A stretch of 64,000 nucleotides of DNA from Annulohypoxylon bovei var. microspora (taxonomy: Eukaryota > Ascomycota > Sordariomycetes > Xylariales > Hypoxylaceae). Location: the NCBI GenBank assembly GCA_022836615.1, contig MU405376.1:1-64000 (forward strand), written 5' to 3'. Below are positions 22,707 through 34,757 of the stretch, one piece after another; positions within the stretch are counted from its first letter, which is position 1, and each line of letters opens with the position of its first letter. The translations under genes were made by a program, and so were the position numbers. The notes under the pieces are model-generated. The model saw only the letters and a program-made list of their open reading frames with translations, had not been told where the DNA came from and did not search any database.

Positions 22707-25084
22707 TTACCAGGCCCATAGCACCTTATGATGCAGGACCCTCGGGCCCAGCCTCTCGAATTCGAAGGGCGTGATCCAGGAGTCGTTAGCAGGCAGCTTG
22801 GCGAAGACGCTAGCACCTTTCCAGACCACGACCTGCTCATCCATGTCGCGAGCCGAGCGGGTGATTAAAATGCGTTCGGAGAGCTCGGGGCGGCGCGCTT
22901 TGAGCTTTTCCTCGAGCGTGCCGGCGAAGCCGGCGGTCTTGGACCCGCCGCCGACGACCATGATACTTCCTAGGTAGTCGCGCAGCTTCTTGTCATCGCC
23001 CTTGGCGGCGTTCTGGATGCTCGTCAAGATCGCGATGTCGAGCGGTACCACAGGTAGCACCGAGTCGCGCTCTACGGCTAGCGCCTTAGCCGTGCGCGCT
23101 GCCGAATCCACGAACATGCCGGGCGGCGGCGCGGGGGAGGCCCCGTTGCGGGCGGCGGATATGCCGTTAGGGGCCGGGCTTCCGGTCCCTGTTACTGTGC
23201 CGTTGGTACCGAAGTGGAAGGTTGGAGGAACGGGAGTCGAGGCTCCTTCGGGGGCGGGCGAAGCCGCGGTTGAGCCACCGGGCGTGCCGTTGTTGAGGTC
23301 GCCTCTTAGAAAGCTGGAGAAGGGTTGGGACTTCTCCTTAATGGGGGTGGCGACGTTGGGGTCGGTAGGCAGGGTCTGGAAACCGTTGGCATTGGAGACC
23401 ACGGAGGGTTTTATAAGCGCTAGGATTGCTGTCTGCGCCGCAGATGCCGGATCATCGGGCACTTCAACATCGTAAGCATTATAAGAACGGTCGACAAGTT
23501 TCCGGCGGCTGCGTATTTTTGCTGAGTTGTCGAAGATGGAGGGTTCGTAGAAGCCCATCGGGGCAAGAATAACCTCGTCATACGTCTTGAATAAGTACTT
23601 GCGCGTCGATTGGTTTGGTGCACGGAGGTGAAAGTCGCAAGGCTGTACCGATATGTCCTTCTGAATCATGGTGCAAAATTTAATCTTCAGCTCTTCGGCT
23701 AGAAGGAAATCGTATCGTCTTCTAAGGTTGATATCTTGGTAAGGGAAATTGTCGTAGAGCATCATCTTGATAAATGTCTCGGTAACATCATAGCCGCCGT
23801 ACTTGAGGTTGACGCGCGAGTCTTCGACGCAGAGCCCATCCTCGACACACGCAATCGACGTGTTTTGGGCCCCAACGTCCACTACGCAGGCTTGTGTATA
23901 ACCAGCGCCAAAAGTGGCCGCCATACTCTCTTGTATGAAACATATCTTGCTAAATTCAAACCAAGTCATACATGACTTGAGAATCTGCTCTACATACTTC
24001 TTGTCGTATAGATCGGGGATAACGAATACGCAACTATAATTCTTCCAGGCACTATTACGAGTCAATCCAAGCTCTCGTCTGATAGCTTTGTCTAGGAGAG
24101 TCTCGAAATCGTCATATAGGTGCTCAGCGGTGGTGTAGTCATCCTCGTTCAACCAGCCGTTTTGTATAGGCCACCATAACTTGAACTTCGGGTTCGAGTC
24201 GTCAGGTATACGCTGGGCGGCATGGCCAATAAAGCATGAAGCTACCGAGTCCGGGTCCTCTAGACTCTTGACGTCGGTCCATTCGATCTGCAGGGGGTCG
24301 TTGTGCAATGCTATCTCTTCTGATTCGGTCCGTCTGTTGTAGTTTACTACTAACTCTTTGGAGTTGGGCAACACTTTAAGTTTCCTCGCTCGCATGTCGA
24401 CCTTCAGGTCGTTGCACAACTTCTGGTACTTCTTCGACCACTCCTCCCCATATTCTTGGTCTATGGTCTTGGCTTCAAACTGGCGCCGGGGAAGAGCCTC
24501 ATGCATCTCGGACTCGGTCTGGGGAAATTTAGTCGCGATAGCCATGGGTATGGTCTTAGGCAGGGCATCGCTGGCAAACCCTATTCTGAGGTTCTGGCTT
24601 CCGGGATGTATTACGATAACCTTAGACGGGTCCAAACCCTCTGTAGCAGTCGGGGCGCCATCATCCTGCTGGATATCGGCAACAGGCAAGGGGACTTCAG
24701 CGTTTCCATTACGCGCAAGAGCTCGATCGCGATCTTTAGCACTCTGGACGAGTCGGTCTCTGTTCGCTTCGGCTTGTAGTCGGAGTGCTAGTACTTGGTC
24801 ATCGCGTTTCATGTAATCACTACAAGTCAGAAAATATCAATTAGCCTCGTGGTTCTGCCTGGCGTTATACAGGGGTATGGGGATGTCGAGGCATCGCGTA
24901 CGTACGTATAGTAGTTCTTCTGATTGATGGGGGTGACATCAGGCCAGCTAGTCTGCTTCATGCCATTGTCGGTCCGTTCGAGTCCTTTGATGAAGAATAC
25001 ATGTTAGTCGGGTATCCATTACGACATGGTGATATCGAACTGACCTTCACGTAGGAGGACCTTCTCGCTAACTTTACCAACCAT
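22707..25084 (-). CDS. ARP8: actin-related protein 8, INO80 complex subunit
   Basis: Arp8 is a nuclear actin-fold subunit of the INO80 remodeller that helps it engage nucleosomes and linker DNA. Three exons on the minus strand, 25084-25045, 24984-24906 and 24819-22707, give 743 residues. The introns are 60 bp (GTCAGT donor) and 86 bp (GTACGT donor). Short 5' exons supply the conserved N-terminus, including the TDNG and NQKNYYTDYMKRDDQ region typical of fungal Arp8. The actin-like core shows IVIHPGSQNLRIG near residue 85 and VVDVGAQNTS in the second phosphate loop. YGGYDVTE and VVGGGSKTAGF follow, the latter a good match to the actin adenosine-binding motif. An Arp8-type insertion of about 130 residues, rich in Pro, Ser, Gly and Ala, separates the last two subdomains. 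It converges on the SNF2 gene and diverges from the proline-rich gene. Confidence 0.95.
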
Positions 25085-26202
25085 GGTTGCAGCTCAAGAT
25101 AGATGGCGATGGTGATAGCGATAGCGATGGCAGATGTTATGATGGCTGCATCTAGTTGAATTCTTATACAGGCATTTGTGGTTGAGATCGGTTGGGGGAA
25201 GTAAAGATTACAGTTTCATTTTAGAAATTGTTATTGAGTTTGTGAGATTTTAAATTTTGTCTACGGCGAATTTTGTCTTCAAGCTTTCGTCCTTCTTTCC
25301 CTGCGGCCGGGCCATATCAAATCAATCAGTCGCGGCTGCGCCAGAATAACTCAATAAGCTACCTAGGTACATACCTATCCTTCGTTCTGGAATCGACCCA
25401 CTAAGCTCTATTCGAGCTAGGGCAGCGGAGCTTCGGTAGCTTGATTATCCTATCTCATTTTAGGTCAAGGTCCATGCATCTGATAAGAGGCTCATACCTA
25501 TGTATCAACTCAATTATCCATTCACATCAAGAATAACTTTCAATCAAATATCATAGGACTTCACACTTTGCCTAGGTATTAAAGGTCTCTTCTACAGAGT
25601 ACTGTTATCTAGGTAATTTTCTGTCAACATTTGGTGTAATAGAGGCTAAGGAATGCTTATATACCTGCTCTCTACTAAACTACTAAATTGTTTTAATAGC
25701 TTAGGTAATCCTTTATCTCCGTCTGAAAAGAAGCTTATGGTTCAATTCTCATAGGACAGCATCAAAATAGTTTACGCAGCTTCCTTTCTCCGACACACAA
25801 AGACACCCTATGAAATAAAAACTTACAAGTTCTATTTATTTTCTCTTTTCAAATATCAAGCCAGATACTACTATACATATGTAACCACTAGTTAATAGTA
25901 ATTTTCTCCTCTTATTCAGTTCCGAAGAGGCTAAAAGTCTTAGCGGAGTCACCTGACAACTTGACGCCTATGACGTCGCTTTTCAATTTACCTTTTCCTT
26001 CCTCCGTTTGAGTCGTACGAACTCGTCAACTTCCGAGCTTATTAACATAGATGCCTAGAAGAGACAACACGTAGTAAGAACATTGAATCACGAGCTATTT
26101 CTTGCATCTTGCCACGAACACTTAACTTAAAACATCACTTTAGTTATCTCTTCTATATATCCATAATCCAGTCCAATTGTGTATGTTAACAGTGCTCTCA
26201 CG
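25085..26202. other. divergent promoter region
   Basis: This is 1.1 kb between ARP8 (-) and the proline-rich gene (+). It contains the palindrome TACCTAGGTA at 25361-25370 and several related TACCTA/TAGGTA half-sites. Pyrimidine-rich and AT-rich tracts occur before 26203. No gene is seen. Confidence 0.5.
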
Positions 26203-26910
26203 ATGGCTCCTATTCCGGTCTATACCGACAGTCCTATTGCTGCTTCGAAGCCGTCGGGGGTAACTCCCCAGACTGCTCATACATCGTCTACTTCAAAGCC
26301 AGCGGCAACTAGTACGTCACCTACTTCGTCTAACAAGACTTCGTATCCGCCTGCACAACCCGGCGCTATACCTTCACTTCCAACTCCGACGGCGGCCGTG
26401 TCTCATGCATATATTCCTCCTCGAGATGGGCCTCCAGCACCGCAGCCGGGTGCGTTCCCTACCCCGCCAGTAGCCACTAGAACAAACATTCCACCACCAC
26501 CGAAGGCAGGTGAGAAGTATCAACCACCCCAGCAGACGTCAGCAAACCAGCCTATGAACATGCCGTATCCTCCGCAGATGTCTATTCCTCCGCCTAGCGC
26601 ACCCTACTCGGCTCAGCAGCATGGTACGTCCACGGCATCCGTACCAACTTCGGCATATAGTGGCCAGGGACCCACGGCTTTGGGTGGCCCACCAACCCAA
26701 AGTTTACAGCATCCTCCGGGATATCACCAGAATGTGAATGCGTCCGAGCTAGACATGCACCAGAGATCAGCTCTTCAGCAGAGCGAGTTAGAAGACCAGA
26801 GAGACGATTCGGGTGGGGTTTGGGACTCGGCGAAGAAATGGGCCCAGCATACGGGAGAAAGACTGGCCGCAGCCGAGAATGAAGTCTGGAAGAAACTCAA
26901 CAAGGACTAA
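26203..26910 (+). CDS. small proline-rich fungal protein, function unknown
   Basis: This is a single exon with an ATG at 26203 and TAA at 26908-26910, giving 235 residues; the open frame begins earlier at 26179 but with GTG. Residues 1-185 are almost entirely Pro, Ser, Thr, Ala, Gln and Gly and contain repeated P-PPR/PPPP and PQPG motifs, so they are disordered and could bind SH3, WW or EVH1 domains. The last 35 residues are different: acidic, then an amphipathic helix containing GGVWDSAKKWAQ and ending in NEVWKKLNKD. That end is the part most likely to be conserved and functional. I do not recognise a named family. It is divergent from ARP8 and followed by a long gene-free tract. Coding confidence rests on ATG context, composition and the structured C-terminus. 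Confidence 0.72.
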   Translation: MAPIPVYTDSPIAASKPSGVTPQTAHTSSTSKPAATSTSPTSSNKTSYPPAQPGAIPSLPTPTAAVSHAYIPPRDGPPAPQPGAFPTPPVATRTNIPPPPKAGEKYQPPQQTSANQPMNMPYPPQMSIPPPSAPYSAQQHGTSTASVPTSAYSGQGPTALGGPPTQSLQHPPGYHQNVNASELDMHQRSALQQSELEDQRDDSGGVWDSAKKWAQHTGERLAAAENEVWKKLNKD

Positions 26911-27860
26911 CGGTGCCACTGTGGTGCCCGAGAACCCTCACAACCGTTTACGTTCCGGATTAATCCGTTACGATTTAAGTCCTAGCGCAGGAATTGCCCA
27001 CCGAGATCCAAGAATGACAAAACGTCCTGCATCGGAGTTTACCATACGAGTAGTTTCTCATGCTGTTCTGGATATTTTAGGATCACGAAACGCTGCGTTT
27101 AGACCCGTGGAGAACTGTTTCTATCCGGGTCTTTTGTCTTTTTGGCAAGTAGATCTAATACAAACATGGCGATAGCTGTTAGAGCAACCTGATCGCAAAA
27201 GGAAAGGAAAACTTTTGCTTATAGAAATTACGAGGCGTGATTCATGCTAACCCAGGCTCTGCTCGGAGGACACGGTACCTCTTCGTAAGCCGGGCTCGGA
27301 CACGCTTTTTCATTTTTTTTTCTTTTCTTTCTTTCGCTATAAACTTCCATTTTCACTAGCAACTTTTTTTTCTTTACGCATGATATGATCTTCCAATGGG
27401 TCTACGCTAGGCATCTGGGGAAGTGATCTCGTCATTGATAGCCCGCGATCTTCATGACGAGAGGTAGGAGTTGCTAAATTTAATAGCTGCGGACTGCGGA
27501 TAAAAGCGAGGCATTGAATAATTTCCCAAAGAAGTCAACAATGTTATGCAAAGGACCGGGCCTATCCCGGTAGCCTAACAGGTAAGTAACAGTCGAGCCC
27601 AGCCTCAGGGTGGGGTGCACGAGCGGCCCCCATAGAATGGAACGATTGATAGAACATGTGGAAAGACTAGAAGCCCATTCCTGCCCACTTTACACGACAC
27701 GATCTGACAGAAACTAATTAAAATGCTGCTCTTAAGATGCGACATAGCACTGATATCTACAGTACCTTAGTATGTATGTATGTATCATCCGAGGGTATGC
27801 AAGTGAGGTCAGTTTCTCGGTGTTGATTCCCATTTCGATAATACATCTGATATACTAGTT

Positions 27861-27884
27861 ACCTACCTACCTACCTACCTACCT
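27861..27884. repeat. (ACCT)6 microsatellite
   Basis: Six uninterrupted ACCT units lie in gene-free DNA. The unit is the same tetranucleotide found in the TACCTAGGTA-type palindromes scattered through the window. Confidence 0.95.
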
Positions 27885-29506
27885 AAACCAATCTATTTTA
27901 AACTCTTGAAATACATAAGTGATCTGTGCAAGTTTTCCCATTAGCCGATAAGGACTATACGCGTGTATATACGTATGTCTGCTTCACAAAGGCAGGTTTA
28001 TACCTACCTAAATACGTGGCACTGGTTGGAGAGAGGGAGAAAAGAAAGCAAGTCGAGCCGTACCGTGCAAGCCGTGTTCCATATTCCATAAGCCGATCCT
28101 TCCAAGGAGCAAAACAACCTCAGAATCCAGTCAGTTGATACCTATGTGGCTGACTACATATCTACATCTAAGATTCTAAGCATCTCACATCGATCAAGGC
28201 TTGACCAAGGCTTACGACAGCGGAGCGTAATGCAGGTACATCTCCAACTACTATACTCTAGCGCTCAGACCGCGGCCACAGCCGAGATAACTAACGACAT
28301 ACCGCGAGGCGCAGGTGATCGCTAGATGCAGGAGATCCAGCTTGGAGGACTGCTGCAGCGCGCGGCGTTTATGCTCAAGCGCTCAAGCACCCACAGTTCC
28401 CACATCATCCACACATGTAAGCACTATAAACTAAGCACGTCGAGTGGTAACGCGGGTTAGAGGTACCTACCATACGGCAATACGACGAGAGTATATCGAT
28501 AAGAATCTTGGAAAGAGAGAAAGCCCTGTTTAGGTCCCCGATCAGGGATCTTCAGATCCTCTCACCCCCCCGCGCTATAATATGACGATTGCTATTACTT
28601 ACATAGTTCGATCCGGTAAAGCCGTAGAGCAATCCATATCTCACATCCCATATCCCACACTGATAGCGGATGTGCCAAGATGACGACTCGGTATGTATTG
28701 GCTAGCCTAAGTTGTAGATGTTTCGTACGAGATTTGTGGTCTAGGGCTATGATGAGTTCTACATTGAGTTTAATAACCTATTTACCTAAATACCCAAATA
28801 AGGCAATTATGTATGTGGCTACCTATCTTAACGGAATACGACCTTAACCAGCTTAACCTAGAATGTGTCCACGTTCAAGGCTACCTAGATACCTAGGTGA
28901 CAGCCGTAGGGCTTATCTCTATCGGGAACAATGTTAGAACTTAGTGCCCATCGAATGTCAATTGTATTAAAACTTGGAACTAGTGGGGCTTTCAACCTCG
29001 GTCAATTATTTGTCTCTAACAAGCTTGGAAGACAAAACAAAGTCGACAAGATGAAGGGCTCATGAGAAAGACGCGGTACCAAAATGATAGATATCTTGTA
29101 TACTTATCTTTACTATACAGCACTGGTAGAACCATATTTCTCGAAGGTCTGTCGAAACAAGTGAGGGGTTGAAGGCGACGTTGGGATAATTGCAGGTAAG
29201 GTATCCCCGTTGACAGGGCCTAGAGGCAGCCCGACTGATTGCCGTCCTTGGGTCTTTTGGGGGTCCCTTGGTGCACGCACGCACTCAACCAGTCCTTAGG
29301 TAATCTTGGAGAAATAAGGAAATAAAAGGAAATATGTACATAAGATATGTACATAAGAAGATTGAAATTCTCAGTACCTTTTGTTAGATGTACTCTACCC
29401 ACCTATATAAGATAATCCCGGTAAATTGTTTCTAAAAATGAACTGGGTATGTGTGCATATGGTATGGATGTGATATAGTACCTAGTACATACCTACTAGT
29501 TAGGTG

Positions 29507-29527
29507 GTAGTAGTAGTAGTAGTAGTA
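29507..29527. repeat. (GTA)7 microsatellite
   Basis: Seven GTA units are directly followed by a TAATAATAA stretch, in intergenic DNA. Confidence 0.95.
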
Positions 29528-31150
29528 TAATAATAACGACTCGAAGTTGTAAGTTAGCATCTAAACTAAACCGGCCGAATCTGTCGCGGGGGAAAAGTTT
29601 TTCTCGAAATGGAACGGCTACATTTCAGATCGCGCACTACTACTGTAAGCTAATGTTTCTGCCGTAAGCCATGTGCGCAACCTCACCTCATCAGGATATC
29701 GGTAGAAGATGGGTAGAAGATGGAATGCGGAATGCGGTGTGAAGGCACAGCGAAGTGGATCTGGACCTTTTTACCTTTACCTTTTTGACTTTCGGGACTG
29801 AGGCAAGTGGGGTTTGCAGGGATCAGCCCTTCTGTTACAGATCCTGAGACGCGTCAGGGATAAAGACCCCTGGTCCTTACACCCCCTGCCTGCATACTAT
29901 TTTCCGTAGAACCAATCACGAGACTGCCCTACGCAACTGAAATTCAACATCAAACGCGCTCCCGCTGACGAACGAGACGACAACTCCTAATCTTGGTCGG
30001 AATCGTCTGAGTTCCAGAGCCTCTAGTCTTTCCGCTTCCTAGTGTAGTTACTCCCAATCACCAATCACCAGTCACCGGTCACTACTAAGTCACCAAGTCA
30101 CCAAGTCACCAAGTCATACTCTTTCTTTCCCACCAGTCATCGACCAGTCGTCAAGCCAACAACAATACCGAACACAGCCGTAAGTCTGCAGATTTGGATT
30201 TTGTAGTCTCTGCAGTTGCTGCAACATCTACAACTCTGCAGATGTTTATTCTCGCGAACCAGAGCCTGCCGATTCATTTTTCTATTGTGCCGCCTTTTCG
30301 ATTATACCCTCCTCAATCGCACCAGGGTTTTATCTGAAGCCCCGGCTACACCATCCCACGATGTCAGAGGTCCAAGTATCGACCAACCCACCATCATCTC
30401 CCTCCACTCTACTACTCTACCACTCTACCACGTCGCTCCGCCTCCCCATCCATTAGTCCTCCGAGTCGTCATTGGCTGTTATCACTATTCCGGAGCCATC
30501 CATCTCGTGGCTTCGTCACTCAACCCCATGTATCCAGGTAGTTCTTGGCCATCCGGTCTTTCAGATGAGTTCACTTACGTTTGCCTATCAAGCTCCTCAT
30601 CTCACACCTCAGCTTCCAACCATCAAAGTAACGCACCAGTCGGCTAAACTGCTGAGCTTTAGTGATTACCTATGGCTTTTGGAATCGATGGATGTTAGGC
30701 CTTGAGTGGTTCGTATGCACGTCTCCTGGCGCCTTAAACAATGTCTCCTGCCTTGGGCTTCATTCATCAACCTGATTGGCGATATGGCGCATACTACCCA
30801 ACGCAAGACATCGAGAAATAGATATCAGCTTGCGAGATGCGAGATGCGATGTGCGGTTTGCGGTTTGCGGACGGACTAATCAAATAGTCTCGCCGGGCAG
30901 CGGGTTAGTAGAGATTTCCTCATTAAACAATCCGCCTGCGATTACATACTACACCGCAAAGGATGTGTTTAGTAGCAAGATGTATTCGCCGGTTGGTTCC
31001 ACCAGCCCTGGTTATTACTCCACGAGACCCTAGAGTGTGTTTCCAAAAAACCATGCCCCTGGTTCTAATAAGAGATTGTACTTTTCGGAAACCTGTCTTT
31101 CTCCAGATCGACGTATCCGGTCCACGAAAGTGTCATGGTCGTGTCATACG

Positions 31151-31182
31151 ACCCTACGACCCTACGACCCTACGACCCTACG
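31151..31182. repeat. (ACCCTACG)4 minisatellite
   Basis: Four perfect 8-bp units are preceded by a partial unit, about 1.5 kb upstream of the Rua1-like gene. They resemble replication-slippage repeats; no function is evident. Confidence 0.95.
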
Positions 31183-32687
31183 GCAGCAGAATTCTGACTA
31201 TACATACGTTATTCTGTATGGCCCTTACGTACAACAACAACAATCCTCCGAGACCTATTTTCGCGGCTCTTGGTAGTTCGCGAATCGTCCCGTCGTCCCA
31301 GCCTGCTTCTCGACCCGCATGCGCCGTCTGAGTGATGAATATTTAGCACTTTGCCACATGGCTGGACACACGACTTGAGACCTGTCGCTTCCCATGAGGC
31401 TCAACGGGAACGACTAAAAATAGTGGGTGATGTTTATGTAGGGCTTCATTTAACTTCCAATTGCCGAGAAGATATCTTTTATTTAATATAATGAAATTCT
31501 CTTCTTTTCTCATTTTCGATATCAAATTACCTTCGTCCTGTTATATCAAGACCCCTGCCCGACTATTCCAAAATGGTTGGAGATTTCATGGATATTTCTG
31601 ACTGGGGCAGTCCCTAGTCACCAGTCTAATCACTTTCTGGCTACCTCTTACATGCTAGGTACCCGAGGACCCATCTGCGCTCTCCGCCGCCCCCCCATAC
31701 GCTCACCACTCTCCCCTGCCCTGAAGGCTTGACTATTCCTCGCAACACATCATCGACGAACAGATGTAACCCTCCGTACCCTGTATTGCAAATCCTTGCA
31801 GAGCCCTGCCCGCTGGTCCCTGTCTGCCCTGTCTTGCTTGTCTCTTTCTAGCAAGCCAAGCAGAACCTCGCACACCACCTAGTCTCTCCAGTTTCTCCTG
31901 TTGAGTTCACAGACGTGGCCAGGTTTGTGTCAAGAACTCCGGCTTACCTCCTACCGATGTTCCGAGCTCGACCCAGCTTGACCGTGTTGGATTATAATCG
32001 GACTGTCCATGGGTCCCTAGGTAGTGCCTGTCGCTCGAGAGGCCTTCTTTATATCTCTCGGTCTTCTGCACCGCCCCTCCATTGACCTGCCCTTTTACTC
32101 CTCTTCTCGCCTCGCCGCTCTCCCTCACACCATTATACTAAGGCATTCTACAACTAGTCACTCCTTTTCCCCCCCCCCAAGCCCTTAACAAATCTATTAT
32201 ATTGCCTCTCTGGTCTATAACACTGGGAGCTGGCTCTCTTCCCACCTGGACACACCACCAGTCTATGTGAAGCAAGCACCAACTAGCTTACCTAACGAGT
32301 TGTTCTATCCCCAGTCAACTCATTACTTTCATTAATTAAGACCTTACCCACTTGACCTTGAGCTCAACGCTGCTCACCAACATATACACTCGCTTCCTCC
32401 CACCCTCGACGTGGGACACCCACATAACTCTACATTCCTTCTTATATCAAAGTCTCTTCAACGTCACTCGAGACTATAGTCTATACTACTATTGACCATG
32501 TATGTTATGAAAGGTCACCTAGCTGCCGTGACACCCTCATACATGGTCCCCATGGCCGTGTCTTGCTACTACTATTCTACCAACAAATATATTAACGTCG
32601 CCTTGTTCATTGACTAACATTTCTGTGTCATTTGTAGTATACAGTCCAATAGATCAAACCACTTTCCTTTCAACAGTCATATAAGCC

Positions 32688-34757
32688 ATGGACTCAAGTC
32701 AGGCGCAACTGTATGAATCGTTCGGCTCGACGATATATGAGAGAAACTCACACAACCACAGGAGGCAGCAAATTCAAGCGCCTACTTTTACTCTTAGCTC
32801 AAACGACAAGTTCATCAGAGAGGTTCCACCACCGCATCCACCTCCATCAGCCACTATGAGCAGGAACGAGATGCCGGTTAAGACAGAGGCTCAAGTGGCA
32901 CCGGCCGGGGTATGGGCGACGCCAACGTCACAAGAAACGCGACCAAGACCCGCTACTATTCATGAAGGATTTTCATTCTACAGCGGAGACGAATTTGGAG
33001 CGATGCCCTCGTGGGGAACGCCATCTGGGTTGACAATTCACACACCGAGCGACACCATGTCAAGACCCGTTTCAATGCACCAAGACTTTTACCCCGTCAC
33101 GACGATGGATAGCAGTAAGTTTTGTTTAGGTCGCTGTAGGACTATCGTTAACCACAGGTATAGGCCCATGGGGACCCAAGCCATGTGACGATCATCTTGA
33201 GATTCCTAACCTCGATATGGATATGAGCATCGGTCAGGCATATACAACAGACGAAGCAATTCCGATTATAGACCTGAGGTATCCTGGACCTCCAATGGAT
33301 AATGACTCGATGGGCTTTGAATCGGGACTGAACCCGAGGCGCATGTCTGGTTCTTCTTTCACCGTATCAACGACAGGTGGTCTCTCCGAGATGCCTTCGT
33401 ACGAGGATTTCTCTGCCGCTCTATCCGAAGCACCGTCTTTCACTTCAGATTATCCACCACCTTCGAACCGGAACTCGCTCATGTCTTCAACGCAATTGTC
33501 ACCCGTGGCCTCTCCTCGCATGACTCCGCAGAGCCGTTCTGATCTTGTCCGGACCGCAAGTCGTGGGCGTGGTGCCTCGCCATCCCCTCGACCAGGAATG
33601 AGATCTGCTCCCTATAGCGTCGATAGCAGCGCAAGAAACAAGAGGTGGTCTACTGGGTCCTATGGCACTAACGCCAACCGCCGGCCGTCGCCTTTCGTTT
33701 ATCACCACACGCACGATGCTTTTGGGCCCCGGATGTCGTCGAGGCACTCATCTCCTACGATGCCGAATCACCCACTTCCGTTGAACTTCGGGAACCTTCA
33801 GGCCGTCCAACAGCATCCATTCCTCATGTCGCATCAGCCGGCTTTCCGAAATAGCATGCTCCTTCCAACGCAGTTACCATCTCAATTGCCATCACAGCAT
33901 TTCCACCCTGAGGCTCATCACTTCGAAAATCCCCCACCTCTGTTGTCTCACGGACTCTTTAGGATGCTGCAAAGCAACGCTGACCCACATTCCTTGCATG
34001 GGCATTACACGGACTTATCCGATCCACCAGATCTATATGCCTCCCTGCAGGAAGAGCAGGTTCCGCCGCCGCCTGAGGACATGAATCCTTCGGACCCGGA
34101 CCTTGTCCCTCACGAGCAAGAGCTGCGATTCGAAGGTGATTTGTACACTCCGAGGTGGGTTCGTGGCCATGGCAACAAGCGAGAAGGATGGTGTGGTATT
34201 TGCAAGCCTGGTCGATGGCTAGTATTGAAGAATTCTGCTTTCTGGTACGACAAGAGTTTCACACATGGTATCAGTGCGGCTACCGGGAATGCATTCCAAG
34301 AACCCCAAGAGACTAGACGGATGGATGGTAATCCAGATGTCTGGGAGGGCCTTTGCGGAAGTTGCAACGATTGGATTGCTTTAGTGAGCAGCAAGAAAAA
34401 GGGTACAACGTGGTTTAGGCATGCGTACAAGGTAAGAATCGAAGCGATATCGCATCACTATGATCATATGCTAATACATCGCAGTGCCACACACATCCTA
34501 AAATCAAGGACGCACCTAAAAGGCGACGTGAAAGCAGTAACACGAGGACTGTCGCGGCTTCTCAGATCACGAAGCCTAAGATCGAGCCTCAGCAACCTAC
34601 AACGCCCCAACCAAAGACTACGACAGTATCCCTGTCCACAACACCAGTTCCTATTCCGAGATCTGGCGGTCTATCACACCATCATGTGATTCAGCCGCAG
34701 CAACCTCAACCAAAAAAGTCATTCCCTCCACTCGATGGTCTAACCAACATGATTTAA
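32688..34757 (+). CDS. transcription regulator with Rua1-type C-terminal zinc domain
   Basis: Three exons, 32688-33114, 33158-34431 and 34485-34757, encode about 657 residues. The ATG at 32688 has good context (CCATGG). Residues about 470-575 match the fungal Rua1 C-terminal domain. This is a Cys-rich region with WCGIC (Cys 488 and 491), GLCGSC and, after the second intron, CHTH, arranged like a zinc-binding module around WVRGHGNKREG and a TTWFRHAYKC end. In Ustilago, Rua1 activates the ustilagic-acid gene cluster; that role cannot be transferred here. The N-terminal 450 residues are Ser/Pro/Met-rich and disordered, as in activators, and contain a basic SRGRGASPSPRPG stretch. Intron 1 is very short and has two in-frame acceptors, CACAG (ending 33157) and GTATAG (ending 33163), so products differing by two residues are possible. 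A conserved Ser/Pro-rich basic tail ends at 34757. Confidence 0.88.

Larger units (their letters stand above)
26911..32687. other. 5.8-kb gene-free tract with simple repeats
   Basis: No supportable gene, tRNA or 5S rRNA was found. Open frames here (for example 27926-28138, 30216-30647, 30963-31331) lack similarity and typical coding composition. Simple repeats are present: (ACCT)6 at 27861-27884, (GTA)7 at 29507-29527, (CACCAAGT)3 at 30091-30114 and (ACCCTACG)4 at 31151-31182. From about 31650 to 32690 the plus strand becomes pyrimidine-rich and probably forms the promoter and leader of the Rua1-like regulator. A possible leader intron runs from GTATGT near 32500 to TTTGTAG near 32637. Confidence 0.5.

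Noticed and set aside
28605..28618. AGTTCGATCCGG, like a tRNA T-loop
   Set aside because: The upstream sequence does not fold into D and anticodon arms and there is no B-box partner A-box at the right spacing.
30216..30647. 143-codon plus-strand frame
   Set aside because: No ATG start, composition like a pyrimidine-rich leader and no similarity.
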